This document shows positions 1 to 12,721 of a stretch of 64,000 nt of DNA, piece after piece. The translations under genes and the position numbers were made by a program. The stretch is from assembly GCF_017654505.1 (NCBI RefSeq), contig NC_054536.1, positions 36,689,470 to 36,753,469 of the forward strand, read 5' to 3'. The notes below the pieces were generated by a model. That model worked only from the letters and a program-made list of their open reading frames with translations. It ran no database searches and was not told the origin of the DNA. How positions within the stretch are numbered: position 1 is the stretch's first letter; every line of letters begins with the position of its first letter. The stretch is from Polyodon spathula (taxonomy: Eukaryota; Chordata; Actinopteri; Acipenseriformes; Polyodontidae).

Positions 1-1102
1 AAAGGGGACCCCAGGCCAAATCTATCTAACTTTCATTTTCCCATTTCCCCACCTCTAGGTTTTCCCTTGGGGCAAGTATTGGTTGTTCCTGGCCTTGGTG
101 GCTGATTGGTTCAGTCTCACCTTTCCTCGAGCCCAGGGGAATCACTGTAGTCATCTCTAAGGCACAAAGCACTTCTCCTATTATTAATTCCTCCACACAG
201 CCCTTGCCAAACTAAGTTAACCATGTTAAGTTAATGCATGTGCGGTGCATTTGCACTCCTTTCAGCCTTGCATGGGAGCTTAATTATTGCCACTAACTAA
301 GGGTAAATGGTAAAAAAAAAAAAAAAAAAAAAAAATGTATATTGTGTTGAAATGCAGTTCAATTTCATTTTTACTTCAATGGTATCTGGTTCCTTTTTTT
401 AAACTCCAACTCCAGAAAATTGACTTTTGAAAAATATACTGGAAACATGTAATTGCTATACATTTAGGGGTGGGTGTGTGAAAACAGCCCTCAAAAAGGT
501 ATTTGCCATTTATCTACTCTGGAGTAGGTTTATTTTCTTTGATCACTTAACCAGCGCTAAAGTTATTGCTTGATTAATAATATCTCCCTTTTTGTTCAAT
601 ACTTGTGAACTCAGTGGCTCAAGGGTCAAAACCAATTCCATTGTGAATACAAGTAATTTATATTGTAACACCAACTTCTAGTATGATTTGTAATTTATTT
701 TCATTTTGTATTGTAAACCTATAAAATCATTGAAGGCTGGGAGGTATTTAAGTTATATCACTTCTATTCCATAGGATTAACATTTCTTAACTGCACTTTT
801 AACATTGTTAAAAGGATACAACATATAATGATAAAAATTAACAAATATTTTGTAATACCACAGTTCACAAATTGGGAGAAAAACAGGTGTGAGTAATCAC
901 GACAGGAAATGAGAAGCAGCAAATAACTAATGCTCTGTCTGATAGCAGACGGCCGCAAACTGCCTCCATATGTGTAACTGAGGCTGTGTCGTTGTAAATG
1001 CATTTTTATTTGATGTTTTATTTTTTCCTCAAATTGAGGGTGGGAAATTTGGCCTGCTTTGTAAATTCAAGGGTGTCTTAAATTTTAAGGATTACAGTGT
1101 GT

Positions 1103-1105
<3 letters not shown>
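1..1105. other. no gene seen; intergenic/intronic DNA
   Basis: I see no supportable gene here. The stretch is AT-rich and includes a run of A residues near 312-335. The first 130 bases are richer in GC and may be the edge of an older repeat. Confidence 0.5.

Positions 1106-1181
<76 letters not shown>
1106..1181. repeat. (TA)n microsatellite
   Basis: An uninterrupted TA dinucleotide array about 76 bp long. It directly abuts the left end of a Tc1-like element whose insertion target is TA. Confidence 0.97.
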
Positions 1182-2550
<1,369 letters not shown>

Positions 2551-2555
2551 CATTA

Positions 2556-4085
2556 CCGGTCAAAAGTTTTAGAACACCCCCATTTTTCCAGTTTTTATTG
2601 AAATTTAAGCAGTCCAGTGAATAACCTGAAATGGTACAAAGGTAAACGGTAAACTGCCAGAGGTTTAAAAAAAAAGTTTAGGTTACCAATCCCTGAAAAA
2701 TAATGTACATTTCAGAGTTATACAAAAAGGCCTTTTTCAGGGAACAAGTAATGGGTTAACAACTTACAGCTGTTCTGCAGCAATGGAAGTAAATTAAGCC
2801 TTGACAGTTGATGCTAACAATTCCTAAAGGTGTCACAACTTTTGTTGATTACTTACAAACCCTCTGTCTGTATAAAAGCAGTGTTTGAACAGACTGTGTT
2901 GCTACACCCTAGTAGTATAATGCTATCATAATGGCGAGAAAAAGGCAATTAACAAAGGAAGACCATTATAACCCTTAAAAGTGTAGGTCTTTCCTTTAGA
3001 AAAATTGCAAAGAAAGCCAAAGTGTCAGTGAGTACAGTTTCCTACACCATCAAAAGGCACTTGGAAACTGGAGGAAACTCTGACAAGAAGAGGTCTGGCA
3101 GACCCAAAGCCACAAAAGAGTCAGAAGACAAGTTTCTGAGAGTCAACAGCTTGCGTGATAGGCGGCTTACAGGACAAGAGCTTCAAGCACATCTTTACAC
3201 TGGTCGAAGCAAGCAAGTCTCAGTTTCAGCTGTGAAGAGAAGACTTCGAACTGCAGGTTTGACAGATCGAGTGGCAGTAAGAAAGCCATTGCTAAGATGG
3301 CAAAATAAGAAAAAGAGGCTTGCCTGGGCCATAAAGCACCGCCAGTGGACTACTGAAGATTGGAAGAAGGTCTTATGGACCGATGAATCAAAATTTGAAA
3401 TCTTTGGTTCATTACGTAAGGTTTTTGTACGCCATCGAGTAGGCGAAAGGATGGTTCCTCAGTGTGTGACACCAACTGTCAAACATGGAGGATGAAGCGT
3501 GATGGTCTGGGGCTCTTGCTGGATCCAGAGTCGACGACTTGCACAGAGTGAGTGGCACCCTGAACCAAAACGGCTACCACAGCATTTTGTAGCGCCATGC
3601 AATACCCTCTGGTATACACCTAGTTGGTCAGGGGTTCATCCTACAGCAAGATAATGACCCAAAACATACCTCCAGGCTATGTCAGAACTACCTTAGAAGA
3701 AAAGGACAAGACGGTAGGCTTCAAATCATAGAATGGCCAGCACAGTCTCCAGACTTAAACCCCATCGAGCTGGTTTGGGATGAATTGGACAGAAGGGTGA
3801 AAGCAAAGCAACCTACAAGTGCAACACATTTGTCCAAACAATATTTGATTTCCACTGTAGAAAGAATGCCACGAATGTGTTCGGCTGTTATATCTGCAAA
3901 AGGTAGCTACTTTGAGTCAAAAATGTTGATTAAATTTTGTTAAACAAAATGATTCCATGTTTTCTTTTTTTTATCTCCAATTGTTTATTTGTTCTATGCT
4001 TTAATTTCAGAGTACATTGAGACATTAAACTGCGTAAATTTCAATAAAAACTGGAAAAATGGAGGTGTTCTAAAACTTTTGACCG
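2556..4085 (+). mobile_element. Tc1/mariner-like DNA transposon, copy 2 (near full length)
   Basis: The terminal inverted repeats are about 55 bp and nearly identical. The left end reads CCGGTCAAAAGTTTTAGAAC and the right end is its complement with few differences. TA target duplications lie at 2554-2555 and 4086-4087. The length, about 1.53 kb, is normal for the family. The coding strand is plus. It sits between TG/TA microsatellites on both sides. Confidence 0.95.
2931..3943 (+). pseudogene. Tc1-type transposase (copy 2, frameshifted)
   Basis: A DDE transposase that spans the family's usual length but carries several lesions. The ATG at 2931 opens with MARKRQLTKED, and a 1-bp frame change follows near 2975. 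The longest intact piece, about 157 residues (3022-3495), covers the second helix-turn-helix (TVSYTIKRH), the GRPKA linker and the first catalytic aspartate in LWTDESKFEIF. A stop follows at the conserved KHGG block near 3493. The later motifs are still readable in other frames: the second aspartate ([10 protein letters not shown], near 3650) and the DLNPIE block (near 3760). The stop is at 3941-3943. Confidence 0.93.
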
Positions 4086-4087
4086 TA

Positions 4088-4112
4088 GTGTGTGTGTGTG
4101 TGTGTGTGTGTG

Positions 4113-4187
<75 letters not shown>
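4088..4187. repeat. (TG)n(TA)n microsatellite
   Basis: A TG run followed by about 36 TA units, immediately right of the TA target duplication of Tc1 copy 2. Confidence 0.97.
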
Positions 4188-4189
<2 letters not shown>

Positions 4190-5200
4190 AGTAGCTTTCG
4201 AGTTAAAGTGAGATTAGTGGTGCTGCATCGATTTTACAGTGTCCAATTAGAGGCTACTTTCTTATAGACACACTTTCCAGGTAACTGCCCAGGCAAAGAG
4301 AACATTGAGAAAATAAGCATCCAGGTGCAATTTTGAGGAAATACCTTAACTAATAGGTTAGGGGTGGCCAAACTTCCTGAGCCTAGGTGCTGCATTCCAC
4401 AATTTTCACATGGCCGAGAATCTTGCACTTACTCTGTGCAGTGCAGTAGTTGTTATCTCTTGATGGCTTCAAAATGCACAAGAACAAAAACATTTCAGAG
4501 CCTACACAGTTTCTGTGTATTTTTTTTTTTTTATTGTACTGTAGATCTGCAGTGTATTAAACTCAAAATGAAACACTGGTGTTTTTCCATTATTCTGTGT
4601 ATACTGTATGTATTACATACATTAAATAAAATACATTCAGTTATATTGAAGCAAAATACGATATCTGCCCTGATTTTACCGAAAAAACACGATAAAAAAA
4701 GACACATTTTCTAATGACTGTTATTGACAAGCTCTTCGCTAAAGATCTGAGTACTCAATTAAAAAAAAAAAAAGTAGCATTTTTGTTTTGTATGACTGCT
4801 CTAAGTGCTTTAAAGAGCTTTGTGGATGGCAAATGCACTATATTTATTTCAAAAGGGATTACAGTAACTGCTCATGACGAGATGTAAGATATGTAAATTT
4901 AATATTAATATTAGACTTGCATTTAGTCTAGCGCCCACACTCTAATTTTATTTTAAAAAATGTATTTGCTTGAATCTTTACATGAGCTTGCCTTCTAGTG
5001 TGTAAGCGATTTATTGCAGATGAGACACAGAGGTTTACCACTGTTTTCTGTGAAAACAAACTCTTCCTCCCATTCTGACTTAAAGCCTCAGTTTTCATTA
5101 ATTCATTAACTTATACTTTATTATGTACATTTGGTTTTATCCATCGTATTAAATATTGACCAAAACATTGAGATGAAGTGCTATTTTTCAGATTGGTCTA
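4188..5200. other. no gene seen
   Basis: AT-rich unique-looking sequence with short homopolymer tracts, such as a T run near 4520. The small open frames have no recognisable motifs. Confidence 0.4.
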
Positions 5201-5204
5201 TTAA

Positions 5205-5455
5205 CCCTCATAAGGTAACCTGGGATCCATTCCGACCCCACGATGCTTTAGTATCAGTTACTATGTGTATCTAGTGACTTGGTTTTTGTTTCCTTTTAGG
5301 TAGTTGTCAGGCACCCATCATGTTACATTATGCAAAGGATAATTCTAGTCCAGGTAGCCTGGTTCAATTTCCCAAATTGTTTTAGGTTTTTAGGTTAGGT
5401 CCAGAGAGACCCAAGGTATCAGGAAAGACAGGATTCCAGTATGTCCTTATGAGGG
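5205..5455. mobile_element. piggyBac-like MITE, 251 bp, TTAA target duplication
   Basis: The element starts CCCTCATAAGG at 5205 and ends with the exact complement CCTTATGAGGG at 5455. TTAA is duplicated on each side (5201-5204 and 5456-5459). A TTAA target and CCC-type ends are hallmarks of the piggyBac superfamily. Outside the 11-bp perfect ends the arms are only loosely complementary. There is no coding capacity, so it would depend on a transposase encoded elsewhere. Confidence 0.8.
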
Positions 5456-5459
5456 TTAA

Positions 5460-6890
5460 TCTGTGTACCGGAAAGCCCATTTTGAGGGGGAGGCACAGAT
5501 TTTCAGAACAACGGCCTTTACTCCAGGTGATGGCAATACTCATGCGCCACCGTATGGTGTGGAAGGTCCTAAGTGACGAAATGTCCTTGCAGTGAACTTG
5601 CATGCTCAAAGAAAGAAGAGAGAAGAATATAAACACGAGTGAATTGAAGAACAAAATGATAAACTTATTTTCTTTTTGCTTTTGTTTATTATTCTTTGCT
5701 CTCTTTCTTTAGTTCAAAGAAACTAAAGAAAAGCGTGCATCAGCCAGCATTTCACCAGGAGCCATACTTAAACTGCCCTGTAGCTGCATGCAGCTCCTGA
5801 GCCACAGATTGGCCACCTCTGTAATAGTTTAACTAATGCTGGTAATGTACATTTTAAAAATGCATTTCTTAGTTTCCTTTCTCTTATCTTGAGGTAATTT
5901 GCAATTGTATTTTAAAAAAACAAATAAGTGCTTAAAGTTTAAAACTTGTGAAAGAAACTAGCTAATGATTCCCCCTTTCTTGTGTTATAGATTATTTGGT
6001 TTGTTGCTTATGTTGTATCCTTTAATTTGGGATTATCATTTTTTTTTTTTTCAAAAACAATGCCGTATAGTGGATCAAAACAAACCCAGTTGTTTCTTTC
6101 AGGTATCTTATTCCCTGTTTTGTGGGTCACATGGATTGATTGCGGACAGTTTAGAATGAAACCAAGCTTCCAGGCTGCAAGTGATTCTAAAACAATAAAT
6201 AACATATTTTACTTCGATAGAGTTGCCTTTGAAATATCTGCATATTCCAAATTGGAGTTAAGATGAAAGCAAAAAAAAACAAAAAAGTATTGTTCACAGG
6301 GCAAGAGCCAGGGCTGCATTGAGGAAAGACCTCAGGAATTGAGAATTGGAGCAGAGTGCTTTGTTTCCCCTAAAGATAATTAGGATAGATTTGGCTGGGA
6401 GTCCCCTCTGGCTTGCGGAGAACCTTCCTGGCAGAGGACGAGGCCAGAGTGGCTTGGCCTCTAAGGTTGGGAAGTGGGTTCCACTTGTCCCTACAGGGAG
6501 ACCATCATAGAGGAGAAGCAGTGTAGTGGAAGAGGAAGGGAGGATAGATAAAATGAAAAATGTAAGAAAGAGAATAACTGCATGACTTGGGGTTTAAATC
6601 AGGAGATTGCCATTAGTGGCGGGACAGAACGGGGGAGGAGCCGTACCTCCGGGCCCCCTGAACCAATTCGTGGGACAGGGGCAAGGGCTAATGTCTTCAG
6701 TAAGTGACAAGTATCTGCCCCACATGGCTTGATAACACAAAAAGCTATAACTTTATTAATAAATAAAATCCACAACTAAGCTGCCGTTCTGTATAGTAAA
6801 TGTAAAAATGTAAACTGCCGCTAATAAAGACATATTACTGTTCTATACATTTCCTCTGTATATTTTATCCAGCACATTTCTGGCAAAAAA
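5460..6890. other. no gene seen; includes a purine-rich stretch
   Basis: I see no supportable gene. From about 6290 to 6560 the sequence becomes rich in G and A and higher in GC than its surroundings, which suggests an old repeat I cannot name. 6600-6700 is also GC-rich. Confidence 0.4.
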
Positions 6891-6906
6891 GAGATGTACA
6901 AAGTAA

Positions 6907-7330
6907 AAATTATTATTATTATTATTATTATTATTATTTATTATTATTATTATTATTAATATATTTTATTTATTTCTTAGCAGATGCCCTTATCCAGGGC
7001 GACTTACAGTTGCTACAAAATATCACATTACAAAATATCAAATTACATATAAGAGTAGTTATACTGTACAGTAAAGTCAGTAGAAAGTAAGATCAAATTC
7101 AGCCTGAACTAGGAGCTGTGTGGAGTAGTTGGTGAGGAAGCAACAAATTCTGCAGATGTTGCTGAGGAAGAAGCTACAGAAACGTGCCAGAGTGGAGATG
7201 TACTGAGGGTAGGAGAGAGAGGGGTCGAGGGTAACGTCGAGGTTCTTGGTGGATGAGCAGGGAGAGAGGGTGGTGGATTCAAGCGGAATAGAGATAGAGA
7301 TTAGCAGTAAGGGATGAATAGGGGGGAAGG
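6907..7330 (-). mobile_element. L2-type LINE, 3' end with RT tail and (ATT)n tail
   Basis: Read on the minus strand, 7330 to about 7090 translates to the C-terminal part of a fish L2-type reverse transcriptase protein. Recognisable blocks are LDVTLDPSLS and YSTQLLVQA. A 3' untranslated region follows, with the block CCTGGATAAGGGCATCTGCT (7002-6983) that is typical of these LINEs, and then an (ATT)n tail at about 6909-6957. The copy is heavily 5'-truncated, so only about 75 residues of coding sequence remain. This is normal for LINE insertions. Confidence 0.8.
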
Positions 7331-7339
7331 AAAGTGTTA

Positions 7340-7856
7340 TTTAATATAGAACTAAGCATTACACCTTGTAGCACATTTTTTATTTATTTTTTGTTCCTGG
7401 GTAGTAAGTGTTATTTCTTAATTGCTTATGCCTCAAAAGTTTAAAAAATGGCTGTTATTCCCCACAAACTTTGCTTTTGTGACCAGGACAGTGATATTTC
7501 AAAATATCACTATTTCCAATGGGAAAACGGGCAAATGTGTGTCTTTTCGTTCACATAAAGTCAGAAAAAAACAACATATGAATCCAAATTAATATGTATT
7601 TATACTAAAGTAATACAAAAATTACTACAAAAGATTTAGAAGTGAGTAGTTTTTCGAGATTTATGATTATACTGTATTTACACATTTGCCCGTTTTCCCA
7701 TTGGAAATAACGATATTTTGAAATATCACTGTCCTGGTCACAAAAGCAAAGTCTGTGGGGAATAATAGCCATTTTCTATACTTTTGAGGCATAAGCAATT
7801 AGGAAATAACACTTACTACCTAGGAACAAAAATTGTGTTACATAGTGTTATTTATC
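7340..7856. mobile_element. long-inverted-repeat MITE (copy 1, both arms)
   Basis: The left arm (about 7355-7560) and right arm (about 7665-7850) are near-perfect inverted copies. Both contain TTGTTCCTGGGTAGTAAG or its complement, the GCTTATGCCTCAAAAG block, and the near-palindrome GTGATATTTCAAAATATCAC. A spacer of about 100 bp separates them, so the whole could fold into a long hairpin. A second copy with a left arm only lies at 14250-14567. This fits a non-autonomous DNA element. I cannot assign the superfamily. Confidence 0.8.
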
Positions 7857-8838
7857 TGTCTTTTATACTTTTAACATGACATCTTTGTAATGCAATTTCC
7901 TTAGAAATGCATCATCTGTGCAGTGAATTGTGGGAATGTAGTTCTGGGCAAGATGTAATCTCTGATTAAACTTGACAAAGAAATGCATATCCTAGTTTCC
8001 ACAACGATAGATCCAGCATTAGCTAGCTTTGCTGCATTAGCAAGCTTTGCAATATATTTTCATTGTAAATTTAGTGACTCAGCACGGCAGTAAAGATGTC
8101 AACACCCAGTTCTTTTAAAACACTCGAGAGTGAATTGCCATTGATTAGGGTTCAATTGTAAAGGTGATGGGAGGTCAGTTTTTCTTGTTTTTAAATCAAA
8201 ACATTAAGGAATGGATTTATTTTCAATGAATGGATTTATTATCTCGCCTCCCAAGTTGCGGCGCCTTAAATTTCAGGACATGTTTGAGAAACCATAAACT
8301 GGAAAAACGCGCAATTTTTGCAGCGTCTCAGAACACACATCCACCTTTAAATTGAATCTACCCCTAGATTTAATAAGTTTAGATTTTAATTCTTCCAGAG
8401 ATGCTAAATCATGTAAGCCTAATGGACAAGTCCCCTTATTGAAGTCAAATACACTGTGCCTGCAAGACACCCACCCCCTCTATCCCCATTTTTTTTTTTT
8501 TCTAATTAAAGGTGCAATTATGAAATAATTTCACTGGTGATAACAGATTTCACATCTTGTTAGGTCTTCTTCCTTGAAGAGTCCTTACAAAAAGACAACT
8601 AAAAATATTTATATTCATGCATATGGAACATTGAAGTCAAGTTTCATTACCATTTTTAGATAATGGCATTTGACATTGCAGCATCTTGCCTTCATATATT
8701 GCACACACAGTATGTTTAATTCAAACAATTGTGGATTTAAATGAGCAGATTTTAATATTATATATATATCATGTTTTTATTTAAGAAATGTGCTGTGCAT
8801 TACAGTGACAGAGTAAAAATGTCTGTTTTGCTTTCCAG

Positions 8839-9064
8839 CAGAATTGTCACATGTGGAAACAGAGATTGCATTTAATGTATTGTTTTCAAACCTCAGCATT
8901 GTTGCAGTGGGAAGGTTTGTGGCAGAGATGCTGAGCGCACATATTTTGTTCTTCGTATGCTCCTGTCACAATGGAGTTCACAAGAATTCTGGTTCATTAT
9001 ACTGCTCCCAACTTTGATCTGGTTTGTGAGGCTTTACCTGCATTACTGCAGTTCCTTTCAACAA
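8839..9064 (+). CDS. candidate internal exon A of an unidentified membrane protein (possibly broken)
   Basis: A strong acceptor (TTTTGCTTTCCAG, AG at 8837-8838) and a good donor (GTGAGT at 9065) bracket 226 bp. The first part reads well in one frame (from 8841, starting ELSHVETEIAF, with the hydrophobic stretch LSIVAVGRFVAEMLSAHILF) until a stop near 9016. The last part reads better in another frame (from 8971, with VCEALPALLQFLST). One frameshift would join them. Neither frame matches the phase of the next candidate exon cleanly. It may be a decayed exon or only an exon mimic. I cannot name the protein. Confidence 0.35.
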
Positions 9065-9524
9065 GTGAGTTTGCTTTCTTTGATATCCATCTATGTATCA
9101 AGCTCAGGAGAAAAGCCCTAAAAATGGTAGCAGGTGACATTTTTATCCCCCCTCATTATAGATTCAACGTAGATGATTTAGTTAAAAGTAAATAAAATAA
9201 CTAAATAAATAAATAAGAACATTGAGATTATTAAAAGTGGTTCATTTTACTATAGCTGCTCCTGTACGATTTGATCATGGAAACCTAGTAGAGCACTCAC
9301 ATGTTAAAAAAATGCAATCATTCCAATTAGTTTGGTTGCGGTACGGAATATGCCTTCTTCACTCTAATATTATAATGATTATCTGTTGAAATGGTTTTAG
9401 CTTTCTATTTCCTGTGCTTTTTTAAAAAATTTAATCCATATATACAGTAACTTGCTGTGACCAAAAGACATCCAGTATCATCCACCTATATTATAGGAAG
9501 TGTTTCTGTATTATTATTATTTTT

Positions 9525-9973
9525 TTTTTTAAGTTTAGTCGTTTCCAATTTTTTACCCTAGTTTTCTCCCCAATTTAATGTGCCTAATTATTATCTGTAT
9601 CCTTGGCTCACCGCTCGCGTCCTCCGAAACGTGCTCCTGCCAATCCATCATTTTTCGCACTGCGGATCCACAGCGAGGCCACCAGATCTATAGCCGGAGG
9701 ACAACACAGATCTGGCGGCTCCACTGCAGAACCACAGGCGCCCTATCATCCACAGGGTTCGCTGCTGCGCAGTGAGCTGTGGATTCCCCTGCTGACCCAA
9801 GAGCTCCCTACTCGGGCAGCGCTAGAGCACACCAATTGTGCGCCACCCCGTAGGCACTCCCGGTCATGGTCGGCTGTGACATAGCCTGGACTCGAAACTG
9901 CGATCCCCAGGCTATAGGGCACATCCAGCACTACACGTGCATCGCCTTTACTGGATGCGCCACTTGGGAGCCC
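9525..9973 (-). mobile_element. tRNA-derived SINE
   Basis: On the minus strand the element opens GGGCTCCCAAGTGGCGCATC. This has an A-box-like GTGGCGCATCCAGT, and about 70 bases on is a B-box-like TTTCGAGTCCAGG, which together form an internal RNA polymerase III promoter. A GC-rich body of about 300 bp and an A-rich tail at the low-coordinate end (A tract near 9520-9530) complete it. The element is much richer in GC than its surroundings. The open frames seen in it are not genes. It lies in the putative intron between candidate exons A and B. Confidence 0.85.
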
Positions 9974-10101
9974 GGTGTATTTTCATATACTATTTGCACA
10001 CTGCATGACCACATCTGTAGTCAGAGCATATTATTAGACAATGTTTATAATGTGACTGTTCACCTAAAAGGATCACGGTAACTGAAAAGAAATTGCATTA
10101 G

Positions 10102-10375
10102 GAAAAAATGTAAATGCTCAAGGTTTCACTTCTACCATCACACTGTGGAACTGAGTTACCAGAATGCCCTGCTTCATACCCAGGAGGAGTTGGCAATGGT
10201 AGTGGTGGGACCCCTGACCTTGAATGTGGTTGTTCTACTTATGGTTCTGATCAGACGGGGCTGTCAGATAATATTTGGCTCATTCCTGTCCTTCTTGTCA
10301 AAGTTTATCATGGCTATAGGACTGTGGACACTACTGGACCCTCTGGCAGTGTTTGTAGTGTATGCATTCCTGGGG
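10102..10375 (+). CDS. candidate exon B: two-helix segment of an unidentified polytopic membrane protein
   Basis: An open frame of about 84-91 codons ends at a strong donor (GG|GTAAGT, GT at 10376-10377). Its start is either AG at 10100-10101 or AG at 10121-10122; both acceptors have weak pyrimidine tracts. The translation is clearly protein-like: VELSYQNALLHTQEELA precedes a hydrophobic helix (MVVVGPLTLNVVVLLMVLI). A positively charged turn (RRGC) follows, then a second helix (FIMAIGLWTLLDPLAVFVV). No stop interrupts it. It vaguely recalls the membrane region of the OFCC1/ojoplano-like family, but I could not verify this and give no symbol. A Tc1 copy follows in the presumed intron. Confidence 0.55.
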
Positions 10376-10635
10376 GTAAGTCACTTAAAATAACTTGGAC
10401 ACTTGTGCACTTTATCATATAAAAGTGGTCACATGTACAAATCTTAAAGCAAAATATCAATGTTAGGTACATGCTGTTTGGCAGTGTTTGCTGCCTCATG
10501 TGTTTTGTATTTTTATGACAGAACTCAGCAGCTATGGTGAGACAAAATATCGACATACTGCATTTAATTGAAGTTTTTTTTTGTTTGAAATGTTTATGTG
10601 CTATGCTTAAAATCAACAGTTTTTGTAATGGTTGA

Positions 10636-12142
10636 ATGCTGCCATTCTAAACTGTGTTTTACTTGCTATGCTAATTCACAAAATTCAAAGTGAGTGAATA
10701 GAAGAAAAATCTAAATCAAATCCATATTTGGTGTGACCACCCTTTGCCTTCAAAACAGGTACAGTTATAGGGGTACACTTGCACAAAGTCAGGGATTTTG
10801 TAGGCATATAGTCAGGTGTATGATTAAACAATTATAGGAGACAGGTGCTAATGATCATCAACTCAATATGTAGGTTGAAACACAATCACTAACTGAAAGA
10901 GAAACAGCTTTGTAGGAGGAATAAAACTGGGTGAGGAACAGCCAAACTCAGCTAACAAGGTGAGGTTGCTGAAGACAGTTTACTGTCAAAAGTCATACAC
11001 CATGGCAAGACTGAGCACAGCAACAAGACACAAGGTTATACTGCATCAGCAAGGTCTCTCCCAGGCCAAAATTTCAAGGCAGACAGCGGTTTCCAGATGT
11101 GCTGTCCAAGCTCTTTTGAAGAAGCACAAATAAATGGGTAACGTTGAGGACTGCAGACGCAATGGTCGGCCAAGGAAACTTACTGCAGCAGATGAAAGAC
11201 ACATCATGCTTACTTCCCTTCGCAATCGGAAGATGTCCAGCAGTGCCATCAGCTCAGAATTGGCACAAAACAGTGGGACCCTGGTACACCCATCTACTGT
11301 CCGGAGAAGTCTGGTCAGAAGTGGCCTTCATGGAAAACTTGCGGCCAAAAAGCCATACCTCTGACGTGGAAACAAGGCCAAGCGACTTAACTATGCATGA
11401 AAACACAGGAACTGGGTGCAGAAAAATGGCAGCAGGTGCTCTGGACCGATGAGTCAAAATTTGAAATATTTGGCTGTAGCAGAAGGCAGTTTGTTCACCG
11501 AAGGGCTGAAGACCGGTACACGAACGAGTGTCTACAGGCAACAGTGAAGCATGGTGGAGGTTCCTTGCAAGTTTGGGGCTGCATTTCTGCAAATGGAGTT
11601 GGGGATTTGGTCAGAATTAATGGTCTCCTCAATGCTGAGAAGTACAGGCAGATACTTATCCATCATGCAATACCATCAGGGAGGCATCTGATTGGCCCCA
11701 AATTTATTCTGCAGCATGACAACGATCCCAAACATACAGTGAAAGTCATTAAGAACTATCTTCAACGTAAAGAAGAACAAGGAGTCCTGGAAGTGATGGT
11801 ATGGCCCCCACAGAACCCTGATCTCAACATTACATGAAGAGAGAGAAGCAACTGAGGCTGCCTAAATCCACAGAACAACTGTGGTTAGTTCTCCAAGATG
11901 TTTGGGCCAACCTACCTGCCGAGTTCCTTCAAAAACTGTGTGCAAGTGTACGTAGAAGAATTGATGCTGTTTTGAAGGCAAAGGGTGGTCACAACAAATA
12001 TTGATTTGATGTAGATTTTTCTTCTGTTCACTCACTTTGCATTTTGTTAATTGATAAATATAAACTATTAACATGTCTATTTTTGAAAGCATTCTTACTT
12101 TACAGCATTTTTTCTCACCTGCCTAAAACTTTTGCACAGTAC

Positions 12143-12144
<2 letters not shown>
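10636..12144 (+). mobile_element. Tc1/mariner-like DNA transposon, copy 3
   Basis: The right end finishes CTTTTGCACAGTACTG at 12144. Sub-terminal sequences are inverted: CAAAGTGAGTGAA plus AGAAGAAAAATCTA near 10688-10715 matches the complement of about 12005-12040. The outermost left terminal repeat is missing or strongly diverged, so the left boundary is approximate. A plus-strand transposase relic lies inside. A TA array directly follows the right end. Confidence 0.88.
11002..12004 (+). pseudogene. Tc1-type transposase (copy 3, frameshifted, catalytic region deleted)
   Basis: The ATG at 11002 opens MARLSTATRHKVI, followed by QGLSQAKISRQ of the first helix-turn-helix. A stop at 11131 interrupts the frame. 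It then continues with GRPRKLTAADERH, SAISSEL and a stop after KKPYL near 11362. The DDE core is open at 11397-11837: LWTDESKFEIFG holds the first aspartate and LQHDNDPKHT the second. The block NPDLN is then followed by a small deletion that removes the third acidic residue. The C-terminal part resumes (KSTEQLWLVLQDVW) and ends at 12002-12004. Confidence 0.92.
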
Positions 12145-12146
<2 letters not shown>

Positions 12147-12202
<56 letters not shown>

Positions 12203-12213
12203 ATATATATATA
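12147..12213. repeat. (TA)n microsatellite
   Basis: A TA array with one phase break at about 12191. It separates the right end of Tc1 copy 3 from the left end of the copy 4 fragment. Confidence 0.97.
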
Positions 12214-12217
12214 CACA

Positions 12218-12647
12218 CAGTGGTTTGCAGAAGTATTCGCCCCCCCTGCAAAGTTTTCACATTTTGTTGAATTACAAATAATTTATGCACATTTTTTCAA
12301 ACAAACTTTTTTTTTTTATTATTCAAAGCTGTAGTGGTTAAACTGAACACTTAAATGTCAGCAAAATTTGCAAAGAAAATGTACAAAATGAAATTTACTG
12401 GTTGCATAATTATTCAGCCCCTTAAGTCAATACTTGGTAGAAGCACCTTTTGCAGCCATTACTGCTATGAGTCTTTTTGGATAAGTCCCTGCTAGCTTTG
12501 CACAGCAGGATGGTGACATTTTTGTCCATTCTTAGCAGGACAATTGCTCCCATTCTGATATGTTTGTTGGGGATCATCGATGGACTGCAATCTTCAAGTC
12601 TGGCCATAAATTTTCGATTGGATTCAAGTCAGAACTTTGACTGACTG

Positions 12648-12650
<3 letters not shown>
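12218..12650 (-). mobile_element. Tc1/mariner-like fragment, copy 4
   Basis: It begins CAGTGGTTTGCAGAAGTATT at 12218, a terminal repeat of the same general type as copy 1. The minus strand carries a degenerate C-terminal transposase segment (about 12422-12640). The segment resembles that of copy 1, including the complement of a [13 protein letters not shown] block at 12610-12645. The sequence stops at a TA array near 12651, so most of the element is missing. Confidence 0.8.

Positions 12651-12719
<69 letters not shown>
12651..12719. repeat. (TA)n microsatellite
   Basis: About 34 TA units. It forms the truncation boundary of Tc1 copy 4 and the left boundary of Tc1 copy 5. Confidence 0.97.

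Positions 12720-12721
<2 letters not shown>

Noticed and set aside
9870..9973. Possible tRNA gene
   Set aside because: The A and B boxes belong to the SINE head. The rest cannot form a standard cloverleaf and is followed by a SINE body.
9578..10081. Overlapping GC-rich open frames on both strands
   Set aside because: They lie within the tRNA-derived SINE and lack splice or protein features.
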